From NCBI GenBank assembly GCA_958510875.1, contig OY294068.1:67310633-67374632 (forward strand): a stretch of DNA of 64,000 nucleotides. Reading direction: 5' to 3'. Under the pieces are notes generated by a model that did no database searches, was not told where the DNA came from, and worked only from the letters and a program-made list of their open reading frames with translations. A program made the position numbers and the translations under genes. Positions 34,289-46,861 of this stretch are shown piece after piece (the stretch's first letter is position 1; each line of letters begins with the position of its first letter). This DNA comes from Endomychus coccineus. Its lineage: Eukaryota > Arthropoda > Insecta > Coleoptera > Endomychidae.

Positions 34289-34327
34289 ACACGACATGTT
34301 TCGCCACACAGTGGTTTCTTCAGGTGT
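34289..34327 (-). ncRNA. Hammerhead-like motif with all core boxes
   Basis: On the minus strand: stem I ACAC, CTGAAGA (34317-34323), hairpin AACCAC-TGT-GTGGC, GAAAC, palindromic ACATGT, C at the cleavage position, then GTGT closing stem I. Core boxes and the UH cleavage triplet fit. Stem III has no loop, as in hammerheads thought to act as dimers. Stem II has extra bases (AA before, C after) not seen in the consensus. It lies just upstream of a Penelope-like endonuclease remnant on the other strand. Confidence 0.5.
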
Positions 34328-34405
34328 CAAAACACAAATTATTAATAGCTATATACATAGAGAGATAATAACCAAGGGGTATAATTTAATGATTGCGAAT
34401 TCAGA

Positions 34406-34630
34406 TTGTGTACAGCTATTTTTACTGATTTAAGTATTTCTTTCAAAAGTACTATCACAACATACTATTATGTCAAACATTTGTCAGAGACGAGCCAGCA
34501 ATTTAATGCAAATTTTGAAATCTTACATGTGTTAAACAAAAATAGACCTTCAGATAACTTCGAATACTCACTATTTAATAAATATAAGCACAGTAATCTT
34601 TTACATAATGAACAGGTAGATTTTTCATGA
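34406..34630 (+). pseudogene. Penelope-like GIY-YIG domain, C-terminal remnant
   Basis: Reading frame: HLSETSQQFNANFEILHVLN, then EYSLFNKYKHSNLLHNEQVDFS. The 'H......N..EILHV..K....LE...I......LLN.Q..F' pattern is the usual end of Penelope-type endonucleases. The GIY-YIG residues themselves are missing. Confidence 0.5.
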
Positions 34631-34639
34631 CCTCCGCTC

Positions 34640-34735
34640 AAAGCCGTGCCCAGGGGGGGGGGGGTCCGGACCCCCCGCCCTAAAAAAATGGATTAACACT
34701 AGATAAGATCGACAAACATCCCAAAGATCAAAGAT
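34640..34735 (+). repeat. G/C-run terminus of a ZMYM-type hAT
   Basis: GCCGTGCCCA is followed by a run of 12 G, TCCGGACC and a C run. This palindromic G/C block is typical of the outer end of ZMYM-type hAT elements. A matching 3' end was not found. Confidence 0.5.
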
Positions 34736-35720
<985 letters not shown>

Positions 35721-35789
35721 ATTCACTGAACTGGAAATTTGAGGTTTTTAGTTTTAAAAACGAATATGTAACAAGTACAGTTCATACAC

Positions 35790-36300
35790 GTCACAGATGC
35801 TTTGACAGCTCAATGATTGACAGTTCACGCCATAGACGCCATGACACCTCTTTGAAGATGACATATGCTAAGACAGTTCTCTTATCGATGGCACGCAACC
35901 ATCCGTTGATGGATAGCTGTGAGAGATCATACAGATGCCATGACAGCTCATTCATAGATGGCGCGTATAGGCAGTTAATCAATCCGTCACGACAGTTCAT
36001 ATAAGATGTTAACTGGCAGCCATGAGAGTCCATATAAACACAGTTTTAACGGTATATATTGCTAAAAAACTATGCTAATTACTTTTTTGGTGTCTTATGT
36101 TCATTCATAATGATTGACAAGTGGAAGTTCACGCGATAGACGCCATGACACCTCGTTTAAGATGACAGACATCATGACAGTTCTCACAGACGTCATGAGA
36201 GTTTCACCATGACAGTTGATAGTTTGACATACATCCATCATGACAGTTCATACACCCGCCATATCAGTTCACACACCCGTCATGACAGTTCTCAGATATT
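35790..36300. repeat. Degenerate minisatellite around CATGACAGTTC
   Basis: Variants of (g)acgccatgacagttcac recur at irregular spacings of 20-40 bp across 500 bp (for example catgacagctc, catgacacctc, catgacagttc). They cluster most densely at 36140-36290. Confidence 0.75.
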
Positions 36301-37404
36301 CTAGAGCCCCTCACTCTATGCTCCATAATTATATACTCTAAAGCTCTATGACTTAGGTTAGATGCCACAGCTCTATGGATTAGTTGCACCTGGACCGGAT
36401 GATGCGCTGTCACTTCCGGTCGAGAACTCGTCATGTGTATCTACTGAATTGCTATTACTTTAAGCTTTCCATAGAGCAGTTTCTTCAGCCCGGAGGCCTT
36501 ATGCTAGCGCCTGTGGTTAAACTCGTTTCTTCAATACAGTGAACTGACAGATGTAAATAATTAAACACATTCACTTGTTTACAGAAATTAAAACTTTGAG
36601 TGTAATATTTCTCATGAATATGTGATTGAACGCCTACCTGTCAGACACATTTATAGCAGTTTCACTTGGATACGACAAATGGATTATAAACAGATGAAAC
36701 ATTATTACTGATTAATGTGCAGTCTCTCTGTAGACATAATAATCCCATATTTGGTTCAAATGTAAGGTGAAAACATGAATACCGCTAGCAATAAATATAA
36801 GAATGGTACGGAAAACTTTATTGTGGCAATAAGATTTTAACGCATAAAAGTGAACATATATTTTATAATGCATTGCGTAATAGTCCGAAATCACTTTTTT
36901 CAATATGGTTATGATCATATCGAACAAGCAGAAGGCATTTTATTATGCTCATATATGGGTAAGAATCGAAAACTTACTTGTGCACGAGTTGTTTTTAATG
37001 TGGAGACAATTTTAGGTTGCATAAAATTCATTGTATTGTTTATTTTTTACGCAAGATATCTTTCATTACTGTTATTTATTAACGTATCAAAGACTTAACT
37101 GTATAGAATTTGATCTAGCATTATTTGTCAGGCTGATGACTTTGTTACTATAAACAGTTAATGTAACAACACAATTATCTTATTTGATTCAATATGGAAG
37201 TCTGTACGACATTATTGTTGTTCCCCTTAATGCACAACCGTGCTATTATACGCCACATGAGAGCTTTTTTCAATCCAAAAATTTTAGGATCACTAAACTC
37301 AAAAGGTGGGCCAATTACTATTTCTCCATGTTATTACCTTTATATTTTGTTGTATTTCACCTCCTTGATAGTAAAGTTCCATGAATGAAACTATATCTGC
37401 AAAA
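36301..37404. other. No gene seen
   Basis: Small ORFs only; no recognised motif. Confidence 0.45.
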
Positions 37405-37600
37405 TTTTCATGGACAGCAGAGAAGGAATACTAGCGATAAATAGGAATAAGATCACCTCCAAACTAGTATTAGAAAGCTACAACAACCTAAGCCAAGCAG
37501 CAAATGCTAACAATATCAAATTTGGTTGAGTAAAAGGACACGACATAACAGAAGTCAACTTTAAGACGTCTGAAAACCACGTTTAAGCAGGAAGTCCTTA
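37405..37600 (+). pseudogene. LINE RNase H fragment
   Basis: Plus strand: MDSREGILAINRNKITSKL, then VLESYNNLSQAANANNIKF and VKGHDIT. A stop replaces the tryptophan before VKGH. The '.DS..A+.AI....I.SK.V......L..LA..N.+...WV.GH' pattern is RNase H of an RNase-H-bearing LINE. It is not obviously the same family as the fragment at 1-520. Confidence 0.65.
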
Positions 37601-38422
37601 TAATGTCCTCAAAAATAAATAAAAAATTTGTTTTACTGTCGGTATTGCAGCATTTTAGCGGAACGGTCGAGTGCCCAGGCTTAGTGTATAAAAAGGGTAT
37701 TGGCTAAACACCTGACCAAGTCTCGCCAAGAGCCCATGTTGGGAGAGCTCTGGCTGAGCATGGCTTTGATAGACCTAGTGAAGACTAAATATTCTGACCA
37801 ATGGGTCGTTTCGATTTAAGTGACAATATCTAAACTTTCATTTGCTTTTTGGGCAATTTTCTCTATGTGGTATTCCATCAAAGCAGCTGACAATCGAATT
37901 ATTAAACGTCAAACCATTGATACGTCAAATTATCATAGATGGATACAAAAAATATATGAATATAAATATAAAATATAAATAATGGTTTTAAGTTCTGACG
38001 TTGTATAATTACTATAAAAAATGTTGCATTGATATAATAATTTCATTAATGTCCTACTAGTCTGTTATTTTTCAATAACTACTTTATTTTGAGATACATT
38101 ACATTAAAAATAACATCATAGGGCGTTATGAACATTTTTATTACCCCAGGGCATTGTGGATTTATAACACATTATCACAGCTATAAATGAATATTGACAT
38201 AGAATTACAAGTAACCTTTATTAAAATCTCATTATGAGAGAGATGTAATGTTAAATGTAAAATTTTTGAACATTTTTGTTTTTATGACGCACAAGTGCGT
38301 CGGCCTCTTTGGCAGCCTTTAACAACACTTCTTCTGAAACTCTTCTTCGAACATTATCACTACAACTCCACACAAAACAGCTAAACGCTCCAGCGTTATT
38401 GTCAGTAACAAAATAGTATGTA
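37601..38422. other. No gene seen
   Basis: Sequence at 37660-37790 is less AT-rich and might be the tail of the LINE fragment upstream, but no motif was recognised. Confidence 0.4.
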
Positions 38423-38991
38423 CCATACATACAGGTCTGGAAACTCGGTGCTGTTTCCTATGTGAGAAGTGGATCCGCTAAGCGTCGACTGTCGCGTAGT
38501 ACCAAAAGACGTCACGGGTCATGCAGTAGTCCACGAGTATTCTCTGACAACTGTCAGTTGACTTGTAAACACAAGGAATACCTGCGTTTTTAGAAACAAA
38601 TTACGAAACAGTGCATTGTGCCGAAATGCAAAACGGAGTACAAAAGTGTAAAGCAAGAAACTTCTGTTTTTAAAGTGCCGAAAGATGCGGAAATGCGAAA
38701 AAAGTGAATGCTTGCGATTCCGGATAGAAATCGTTTTAACGAGGTCTTTTATGTGTGCGAGCATGTATAACAAAAAAGGGGAAGTTATTTTTAAGGTGAG
38801 TAATACATTTTGACAAGAGTAACAGTTCTATTCCTCTCTCAAATCAGAATACTTAGTAACACTGCTTGCGATTCCGGAAAGAAATCGATCCAAGCGCTAG
38901 CTAGTGGCTGAGCGAGGGACTACGAGTTTGGCGACGCGTAAGAGACCCATGTCAAACATACGAGTCCCCAAACCTGTATGTACGACCGTGG
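38423..38991 (+). mobile_element. THAP/P-like mini-element, copy A
   Basis: About 90% similar by eye to the copy at 54789-55358. The right end is CGAGTCCCCAAACCTGTATG followed by TACGACCGTGG. The left end has lost about six bases of the terminal repeat (CCATACATACAGG). The THAP-coding exon is present but carries a stop where copy B has tryptophan, and the sequence around the last THAP histidine differs. Confidence 0.75.
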
Positions 38992-38995
38992 TACC

Positions 38996-39988
38996 GATAT
39001 CAAAAATTATCTTGGTCAAGGGTGGTTGTGGAATCTAAAACGTGTGTCTTACTTTACGTTATCAAAACTTGTGTCAAATTAATTAATTTGAAGTTTCTAA
39101 AAGTGAGAAATTTCGCAATTTTATACGAATATTATAACACTCAGAAGTCTCTAGCGCTTTAGACTCCGGGATTTTCACGTGGCCTATCGAAATTAGAAGG
39201 TTCGAATTGTATAAAAACTTAATTGCGTGAACGCCAGACGTCCTATGTAATTAACTACGAACGTAATCATTTTGACATATGCCTCGAGGAGCTCGCTTAC
39301 GCGTCAGTTAGAGTTTATACTTTTTACCTTGATCTTGTTAATTCGGGGCCGTTTTATGCCCCGTGCGGCCGGCGCCAGCTGTGATAAAGTGTTTTCGGCT
39401 AGAGGCCGCTAGCTTTTAACCGCTTTTGGGTATATTTTAGTAGCTAGAAAATTCCCTTTGGTACGTCGCACGTAAGACGCGCGTAGCTAAGACCTGAGAG
39501 TACCTGTTTCTATTTTAATTAAATTTTCCTATTTAATCGACATTTTGGGGCCCGAGACTATGCTATTTAGTTGGCCCCGTTCATAAACTAACGACATGGA
39601 GCGAAAACCGCATGCGAAAAGTCCTCGTAAAGACGTTGTATGTTCCGAAGATTTGCACTTTTCTAACTCGCGAGCTACGCGCTCCTCACGTGAACGTCAT
39701 TCGATTTATCGAAAATTAACCAATTTAAAACAGTTTTCGACCCCGTTTGTGGCTATTGCGACCTTGTAAAAGGTTCAAAGTTAACATTTCGTTTTATATT
39801 CCACAACAACCCTTGACCAAGATAATTTTTAATTCGTAGTTCATTATTGTTTTACAACTGAAATAAATAGGTATGAAATTTGTAGGTTATTGATGTCAGT
39901 GTGACAGTGACATAATTATTTCAAACATAAAGTAAGACACACGTTTTAGATTCCACAACCACCCTTGACCAAGATAATTTTTGATATC
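38996..39988. mobile_element. Non-autonomous element with perfect 61-bp inverted ends (993 bp)
   Basis: The ends, starting GATATCAAAAATTATCTTGG, are identical inverted copies over 61 bp. A further partial copy of the right end lies at 39798-39834. The interior is unusually CpG-rich for this window (gccccgtgcggccggcgcc near 39360). It holds only one small ORF. No clear target duplication and no transposase. The class is unknown. It starts four bases after the THAP/P-like element. Confidence 0.8.
39596..39769 (+). CDS. Small basic ORF inside the 61-bp-TIR element (57 aa)
   Basis: ATG at 39596, stop TAA at 39767-39769. The product is basic (starts MERKPHAKSPRKDVV, then RATRSSRERHS) with no recognised domain. 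It could be the first exon of a lost transposase or chance. The start is the first ATG after a CpG-rich stretch. Confidence 0.25.
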   Translation: MERKPHAKSPRKDVVCSEDLHFSNSRATRSSRERHSIYRKLTNLKQFSTPFVAIATL

Positions 39989-41679
39989 CCGGTAGCATGG
40001 TTACTGCCATCATTGCCATAGAGCATGGACTGTTCTCTCTAATATTAAATAATCTTAGGTACTTTTATAGAATTTTACAATTTGTAGATGGCAAATTAAT
40101 CAATCCTAAATGTCAAAATATTGTTTTCACTTGAAAATTCAAACTTTTTGAATTAAATAACAGACTAGTAAAGCATTAAACGTTGAAGGCACCACGTGTG
40201 TTTTAAGGACAACAAACAAATACAACACTATATTTCCCCAATCAACAACAGCTTTTTTATTTAACAAAACTTCACTCTAAGGGAGTGGAAAAAATGTTAT
40301 TGCATATAAATATGTTATATTTATCGACAATTGGGACTGAATGATCACTTTCCACAGTTTTTTTGCTTTATTATAAAAATTTATATTAATAAAACAATAT
40401 TCTAAATTACAATTTTTTCCAGTGGTAGTGACAATTTTACTGTGAACTTGGCATTATTAGCCGTTTTCACAAAATATTAAATAGATGAAATACCATGAAT
40501 GAAACAATTTGGAACAAATCCACTTGTAGATATAATAATGTCGATTCAGAAGACCTCTCCGTGGAGGAATTCTGAATCTGCCTCTGAGTTTAACTTGATA
40601 CTAAATAAATTACAAAGAATGTTTTTCTAAGTAGTATCTAAAGAAACCCGTTAATTTTCTTTCTGTACATAGGACATAAAGTTACAGTTTTGGTTCTGTT
40701 CTACTCGTCTCTCAGGCGGTTACCCTTTTTTGTACCAGTTCTGCAAACGTTCCAACTACAGCTGTCAAACATAACATTATTCAATTATTTCTGTATTGAT
40801 TAATGACTTCAAATTTGTATGTATACATATTTACTTGTAATTAACCATAATTATGCTCTTAACAGTTTTTAAGTTCATTAATATATGCTTTGTAGATGAT
40901 AGCAAAGAACCCATCCACGTTATTAAGTTATGCGAGTTTCCAAGGATTTTTAACATCGATTGCGGCTAAACATTAGAAGAATAAAATAAGTAATACAGGT
41001 TTTATTTAATGTATTAGTAAACTGCGTACACCTGCTAGCATATTCCTATGTAAACAAAGAAGCGTACAAAAGAATCAAATACTCATGGACCATTACGCTG
41101 ATATCATGTAGCCTTTGATATAAATGCAGATCATCACAGTAATTTATTGCTAGCTCCATTTATTCAATATAATATAGTATTTCCATTTGATTCCAAGCTG
41201 TGATATTAATGATTTGATTGAATCAAATATTAATCTGTTCCATTTGTATTTGAATATTGAGAAGGGTTCATGCTGAAAGTAAGGAATTAAATAGTATCAT
41301 ATGAGTATTACTTTTTTTTCAGCCTATACCTAAATTCAATATAATTGCCAATTTTTCCTCAAAGACGAAGACAGATATAAGTCACTTTTGCTGTGAAATT
41401 ACAGATGTATGTCCGGATAAAGCACGTAGATATCATTTAGACATTACAAATTTAAATTAGTGTTTGAAGTGGATTATACTTTAAAAACATAATTCCTTGA
41501 ACAAACAATTCGCACATAATATATTCATTTAGGCTACAAAATATTAGCTAGGTGTGTTTTGAAATCAAAGCTCAGGTACTCCTCCACTAAGTAAAACCCG
41601 TCAAAAATATATATAAATTGTCATACTTATATTATCTAGAGATTTTTGACAGTAGGATCTATAAATTGTATGTTATTAA
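39989..41679. other. No gene seen
   Basis: About 1.7 kb, AT-rich, no recognised feature. Confidence 0.45.
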
Positions 41680-43690
41680 GCCAATACGCTCGACATAATC
41701 CTCAATAACAATCCAGATCTTCATGAGTTTTCTTGGAGAAATGATCGTTTTGAATCTGGAGACCCTACGCAATGTGCTGATGAGGTTTCGGATATCATCA
41801 TGCTGGGAATGGGAACTTGCATACCCAAAACCAGCAAATCCCCGTCATTAAATGGGTTGAAAAAAATCTGTACTAGGGCTGTCGCTCCAAAACAAACAAC
41901 ATACCGCCTTTAGCGCCGGAACCCATGCCGGGAAACCAGAACAAAATATGCTGATGGCCGGTATATATACAATCACGCAATAGACGATTCTTAAGAGGTT
42001 TATAACGCCAAGATAAGTCAAAACTCATCGAATGCCCTACTGTTTTCGGTTCGTTTTGGACCTTCATCAAGGCAATTGGAAGTAATTTTACTTCCAGCTC
42101 ATTTCCTCCTCCAATCAAAGATGGTGCCACATTGGCCACAACACCACTAGAAAAAGTCAACATTTTTGCTGGAATGTTTGTCGAAAATTCCACTGAATCC
42201 ACAAAGTAAGGGCCCACCTAATATCACTACATGCCCAGAGTTATCTCTCGTCAGCTCCCAATTAGACGTAGGTATTCTACTTGACCCCAAAACCAAACAG
42301 ACTATGGGGCCAGAAAGGCTTCCGCCTCTTTTTTTATGAAATGCGCCCCAGAATTAACACCATTTAATTGCAGGTTCTTTATCATTTCATACAAACTTGG
42401 TGTGTTTCCACCCAGCTGGAAGACATTGCACTACTATCTGTGATCTCTAAAGTAATGAAGAAAACAATCAACATCGGGCTCATCAAATATCTATAGAGTT
42501 GTAAAATCGAGAAGGACTGACAATATGGCATTCATCACCAGGGATCAAAAAAGGGACCGCCTTGTCTACGTGACACATATATGGGAGACATCTTTAGAAT
42601 CATATGGGAAATCTGTAGCTGTAGCATTGAATATGTTCAGAGCATTTGACAGAGATTGGCAGCAAAGCCTCTTCAGTCATATGGTTGGCCACCCCAGTTT
42701 TGTCGTTTACTGTCGAGTTTTCTCTCAGATAGGATCAATGCATGTGGTGGTTAACGGAGTCTCCTCCTATACAATGTCTATTAACGAGGGTATTCCATAG
42801 CAGTTCATCTTGGCTGATGTGAGTTCCTGTTCCCCCTCCACATTGACTGATGATACACTTCATACCGCTTCATTCTCTAGAGCTAACCTAACCTACCCAA
42901 TGAAGAGGTGCAAGATAAAGACAGGTCGATGCAATAAATGAAGATCTGGCAAGATTTTTTTTTTTTAATGAGGATCTGATAGTCTAGTTGATGCATTCGA
43001 AACTCCAGCTTGTATTTTGTCCTGGAAGGCGAATCCCACAATCGTTAGTATGATAATGGCAGGTACTATCACTATTCTTATGAAGTTTTCAATATTCATT
43101 CGTGGTATCATCACCAACCGCACTGCAGCAAGAACTGTTTCGCAGAGAGTCGGTTTTCTATTCATTGCCAAGAGCTACTTTATAACCCCAACAGCTTCTC
43201 GTGACCTACAAATCATAGATTTTATCTGTCTTGGAACACTTTTCTCATGTTTGGAGTTCAGCTCCCGAACATACATTGAAGCTCTTAGATTCTATTAATA
43301 TGAAAGCTAATCGTCTGGTTGATGATGCCACACTCACAAAATCAGTGACCTTTCTAGAACCTCATAGAAAGCTGGGAGATCTCTGCCTCCTTCTCTATAG
43401 ATACTTCTTTTGTTGGTACTCGTCGTACATCGCGTCTTTTATACCACCACGAGTGATCCCAGGTATCCAGACTAGATGGAGGGATAGTCGCCTCTTCATT
43501 GTCAAGGTATAGACACTTCCCGAATTCTTCTACCGCACTTAATGTTTCTATTTATTTCCCTGATGCCTATAACTCCAAACTTTTGAAAAACGTTCCAATG
43601 TGTATCTCGTCTCACAGCATTCCAAAACTGGCTCACACAATGTTCCACGAACATTATAGGTCTCTCGTATAATTAAAATATGTAAGAGTT
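41680..43690 (+). pseudogene. Jockey-type LINE ORF2
   Basis: In order on the plus strand: NNNPDLHEFSWRNDRFESGD and CADEVSDIIMLGMGTCIPK (between endonuclease and RT), then LFIISYKLGVFPPSWKT. RT blocks follow: YVTHIWETSLESYGKSVAVA, FRAFDRDW (normally KAFDRVW), VVVNGVSSYTMSINEGIP, then a degenerate LTDDTLHT where YADD is expected. The C-terminus has VSQRVGFLFIAKSYF, HFSHVWSSAPEHTLKLLDSI and LEPHRKLGDLCLLLYRYF. Multiple frameshifts and stops. A T-run at 42958 marks local damage. The 3' part is repeated at 32640-33060 and 58780-59500. Confidence 0.8.
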
Positions 43691-44248
43691 CTCAGTTAAT
43701 TTCAATGTCTGGTCTACGATTACATAGATACTAGAATTAAACTGCTTTGTGAATAGCATTCCATAAGGTTATTTCGTTAGTGGAGCTTCAAATTGAAATA
43801 ACCGAATGGGTCCGATTCCGATGTACTTAGCTCCAACAGTTCTCGCGTCCTCCAGTTTTTGATACGATTTACGAAGAAATAACCAATCAGGAGTTGAGGA
43901 TATTAGAATGATACATATTTTATAATCTTAGGGTGAATTAGGCAAGATTTTTTATCGGACCGTTTATGACAACAGGGTATATTCCTATAAATCTGGATTG
44001 ATCAAAAGAGTAACCGAATGATTCTTGGTGCTAAATGTTTCTTCTGATACTCACCATTTACAAACAAAGTGGTAGGATTTTTATTTGTTCGAATCTCCAT
44101 ATTTGTAATTTTCTGGACAATAATTTGTCTCCTCAGTTAGACACAATTGAGATATTGGCTTTTCTTTAAGATAAAAAAAAGTCTTTTTTACCAAGCCTCA
44201 AACCCTCCATAATTTGTAAATCAAACGTTAAAAATAGCCAAATGCATC
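43691..44248. other. No gene seen
   Basis: Nothing recognised. Confidence 0.45.
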
Positions 44249-44256
44249 GTCTAGAC

Positions 44257-46853
44257 CAGGGGTCTCCAAACTACGGCCCGCGGGCCAAATCCGGCTCGCC
44301 AGTAGTATCAATCCGGCCCACGAAAGCTAATAGCTGTTGTTGTTATTGTGATTGTGATAAGTTGGATAAAAAGACACAGAATGATAATAACTCGGTTTTA
44401 TTTACTTGCTAGGTAAAGCGTAATGACAAGTATAATTCGCAGATTTAACTCAAGCATAATAACATTATAGCATATAAACACATAAACATATAAACATTAT
44501 AACGTATAAAATACTATGAGACTTATGTAATTGTGATTTTCCACTGACAATAGTTTGTAGTTCTGGGCCAATTTTACTTGTGCCAATTATTAAAAGAGAT
44601 TTAAGTAAAATGCTCATCGGTTAACTTAGATCTGTAAACATTCTTTGTGTACTTCATTTTGGAGAATGTTTTCTCACACAAGTAAGTAGAACCAAAAACA
44701 GAAAACAGCCCACGAGCAAATTTATGCAAATTATCAAATTGTACCAGTGCCGACTTATAAAATTCCAACAAAGATGAGTTTTGATATTTGTTCTCAATTA
44801 TATCACTGCATTGTAAATCAATAATTTACATTTGAAGTTCCGGGGCTATGGTTTCAATGTTAGTATCAAACGAATTTTGAATAATATTAATTTCATTCGC
44901 AATGAGATCAAAGTCTGAGAAACGAGTTTCAAAATTTATTTTCAAAGCACTCAAAGCTTCGATTACAAAATCGACGGGAAACTCAGTCTCAGTAGTGTGG
45001 CTGAATATTTCACATGTTTTAAAATGTGTGAAACATATTTTACGTAATTGTGATTGAAACAGTATTATTTTCAGCTGAACGATTTGATATTAGTGTATAA
45101 ATCAGGGAGAAGGAGATTTTCTCTTTGCAATTTCAAATTCAGTTCGTTCATATGTTTTGTCAAATCGACATAGAATGCTAACTTCCACAGCCATTCGCTA
45201 TTTTGTAATTCGGTAAGAGGGCAATGCTTTTCATTCAAAAAAATTTCGATCACTGCTCGAAGTTCAAAAAAGCGCCGAAGGATTTTTCCGTAACTAAGCC
45301 AGTGTACGGCAGTATGATATGGTAAGTCATTTTCTCCAATCTCTTCAACAAACTCGCGGAATTGTCGGTGATTCAGCCCAGTGGATCTCATGAAATTAAA
45401 AACTGATATGACTGGTTTTAGAACTTCAGTCATATCCAAACATTTCCCGCACAAGGACTGTTGATGAATGATACAATATAAGACTAATGGTTTTGAACCA
45501 CCATCATTTTCTACAGCCTTTGACACAAATGCTACCGCTCCATTATTTTTACCAGACATGTTTTTGCCTCCATCAGTAGTAATAGATTTCAAGTTATCCA
45601 TCGAAGGTTCTTTTCATTAATGGCATTTTCACCTCTCTTAAAAATATCTTCCCCGGTAGTCGTGCCGTGAATACTAACAATATCAAGAAGTTCTTCATAC
45701 TTCATACCTTGTATCTACACCTAGAGTAAACATCTACACCTGAGCAGTATCTGACACATCCGTTGACTCATCCAAGTCCAGAGAAAACCACTCAAGATGT
45801 CTTCCATTTTTGTCAGACAGTTGAGATGATACATTTTCTGCGATGTCTTATAACATCCGAGCCACGGTGTTTGCTGACAAACTGACAGTTTTAAATAAAT
45901 TTACCTTTTCGGGCACATTTCTTCGGCTACTGCAATTACGCATTCTTTGATCATTTCTCCTCCGGGTATGGTTTTTCACGTTTCGCACGCCACACGAAAG
46001 CTGGCACGAGTTGCAGCCTTTTGTTCAGTATTGAGTTTCGTAAACAAAGATTGCAGCGATTTCAATCCGCGCTTCAAAGCTTCAAATTTTTCTGTCCGCA
46101 AACTTCCTGTATATTTTGAAAATGTTTCGTTTCATAATGACGTTTAATGTTATATTCTTTGAAAACGGCTATGGTTTCATTGTAAATCAAACATAGTGCC
46201 TTCTTACTGGACTCAATTACGGCATATTGAAAGTTCCATGTTCCATTGATCTTCGAATGTTCTACATTCACTGTCTACTTTTCGCTTCTTTTCCATACTA
46301 GTAAATCACACACAAAAATAACAAGTCAAATCAAGTTACTGTTACGAAGATGTCTTTTAAACATGCACAAACACGTTTCAAGTAGTTACACACTACTTTA
46401 TTTCAAAACAGGCAGTTTCGGTTCCTTCGCCTTCGCTAGACGGACTGACTCGCGGTCGTGCCGCTAGTCTTTTTATACCCCAATTTCTGCCATCTAGAAG
46501 TTAGTGGAATAAACCAGAACTTTCTCGAAACAACGAGATTATTCGCGAATGTTGAATTGCTACTGCGCTTTCGAAAATACTACTAGCGCTATCTGTTAGC
46601 GATAGAGGGTACTACCACTACCTATTTCCGCGTGTGACGACCAGGTGTCGTTAAGTGTCGCGGTCGTAACAATAAAGTACAGTTAGTACACATTAGTAAT
46701 TAAACTAGCGAATTTAGCAAACGTATGCTCGCTCAGGACGCGTACTGGGCAACGTGTCTAGAAATTATAGATAATAGCAGGAAAATCAAAACGGTTTTGG
46801 CCCTTGGAACTTACAGGAGTAAATAGTAAGGTTGGAAAGTTTGGAGACCCCTG
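44257..46853 (-). mobile_element. hAT transposon, GTF2IRD2-like
   Basis: Inverted ends read CAGGGGTCTCCAAACT; the left end continues ACGGCCCGCGGGCC. Flanking 8-bp duplications are gtctagac (44249-44256) and atctagac (46854-46861), differing at one base. Length 2597 bp, with one decayed transposase on the minus strand. The CAGGGGTCTCCAAACTACGG end is shared with a widespread hAT family also known in vertebrates. Confidence 0.9.
44610..46290 (-). pseudogene. hAT transposase, GTF2IRD2/ZBED-like
   Basis: Minus-strand order: KKALCLIYNETIAVFKEYNI and RHYETKH (a zinc finger whose second Cys is now Tyr), then VNLFKTVSLSANTVARML and EWFSLDLDESTDVSDTAQV with the first acidic residue. Next come SITTDGGKNMSGKNNGAVAF with the second, YCIIHQQSLCGK, GLNHRQFREF and YHTAVHWLSYGKILRRFFEL, then FGSTYLCEKTFSKMKY from the dimerisation domain. 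The longest open part is 45071-45601. Stops occur in the DIAE and VDTR regions and frameshifts around 45600-46070 and 44700-45070. This domain order is shared with GTF2IRD2 C-terminal regions, which are themselves domesticated hAT transposases. Inactive as read. Confidence 0.85.
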
Positions 46854-46861
46854 ATCTAGAC

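Noticed and set aside
41873..42217. Minus-strand 114-codon ORF
   Set aside because: It is the antisense shadow of the plus-strand Jockey-type ORF2.
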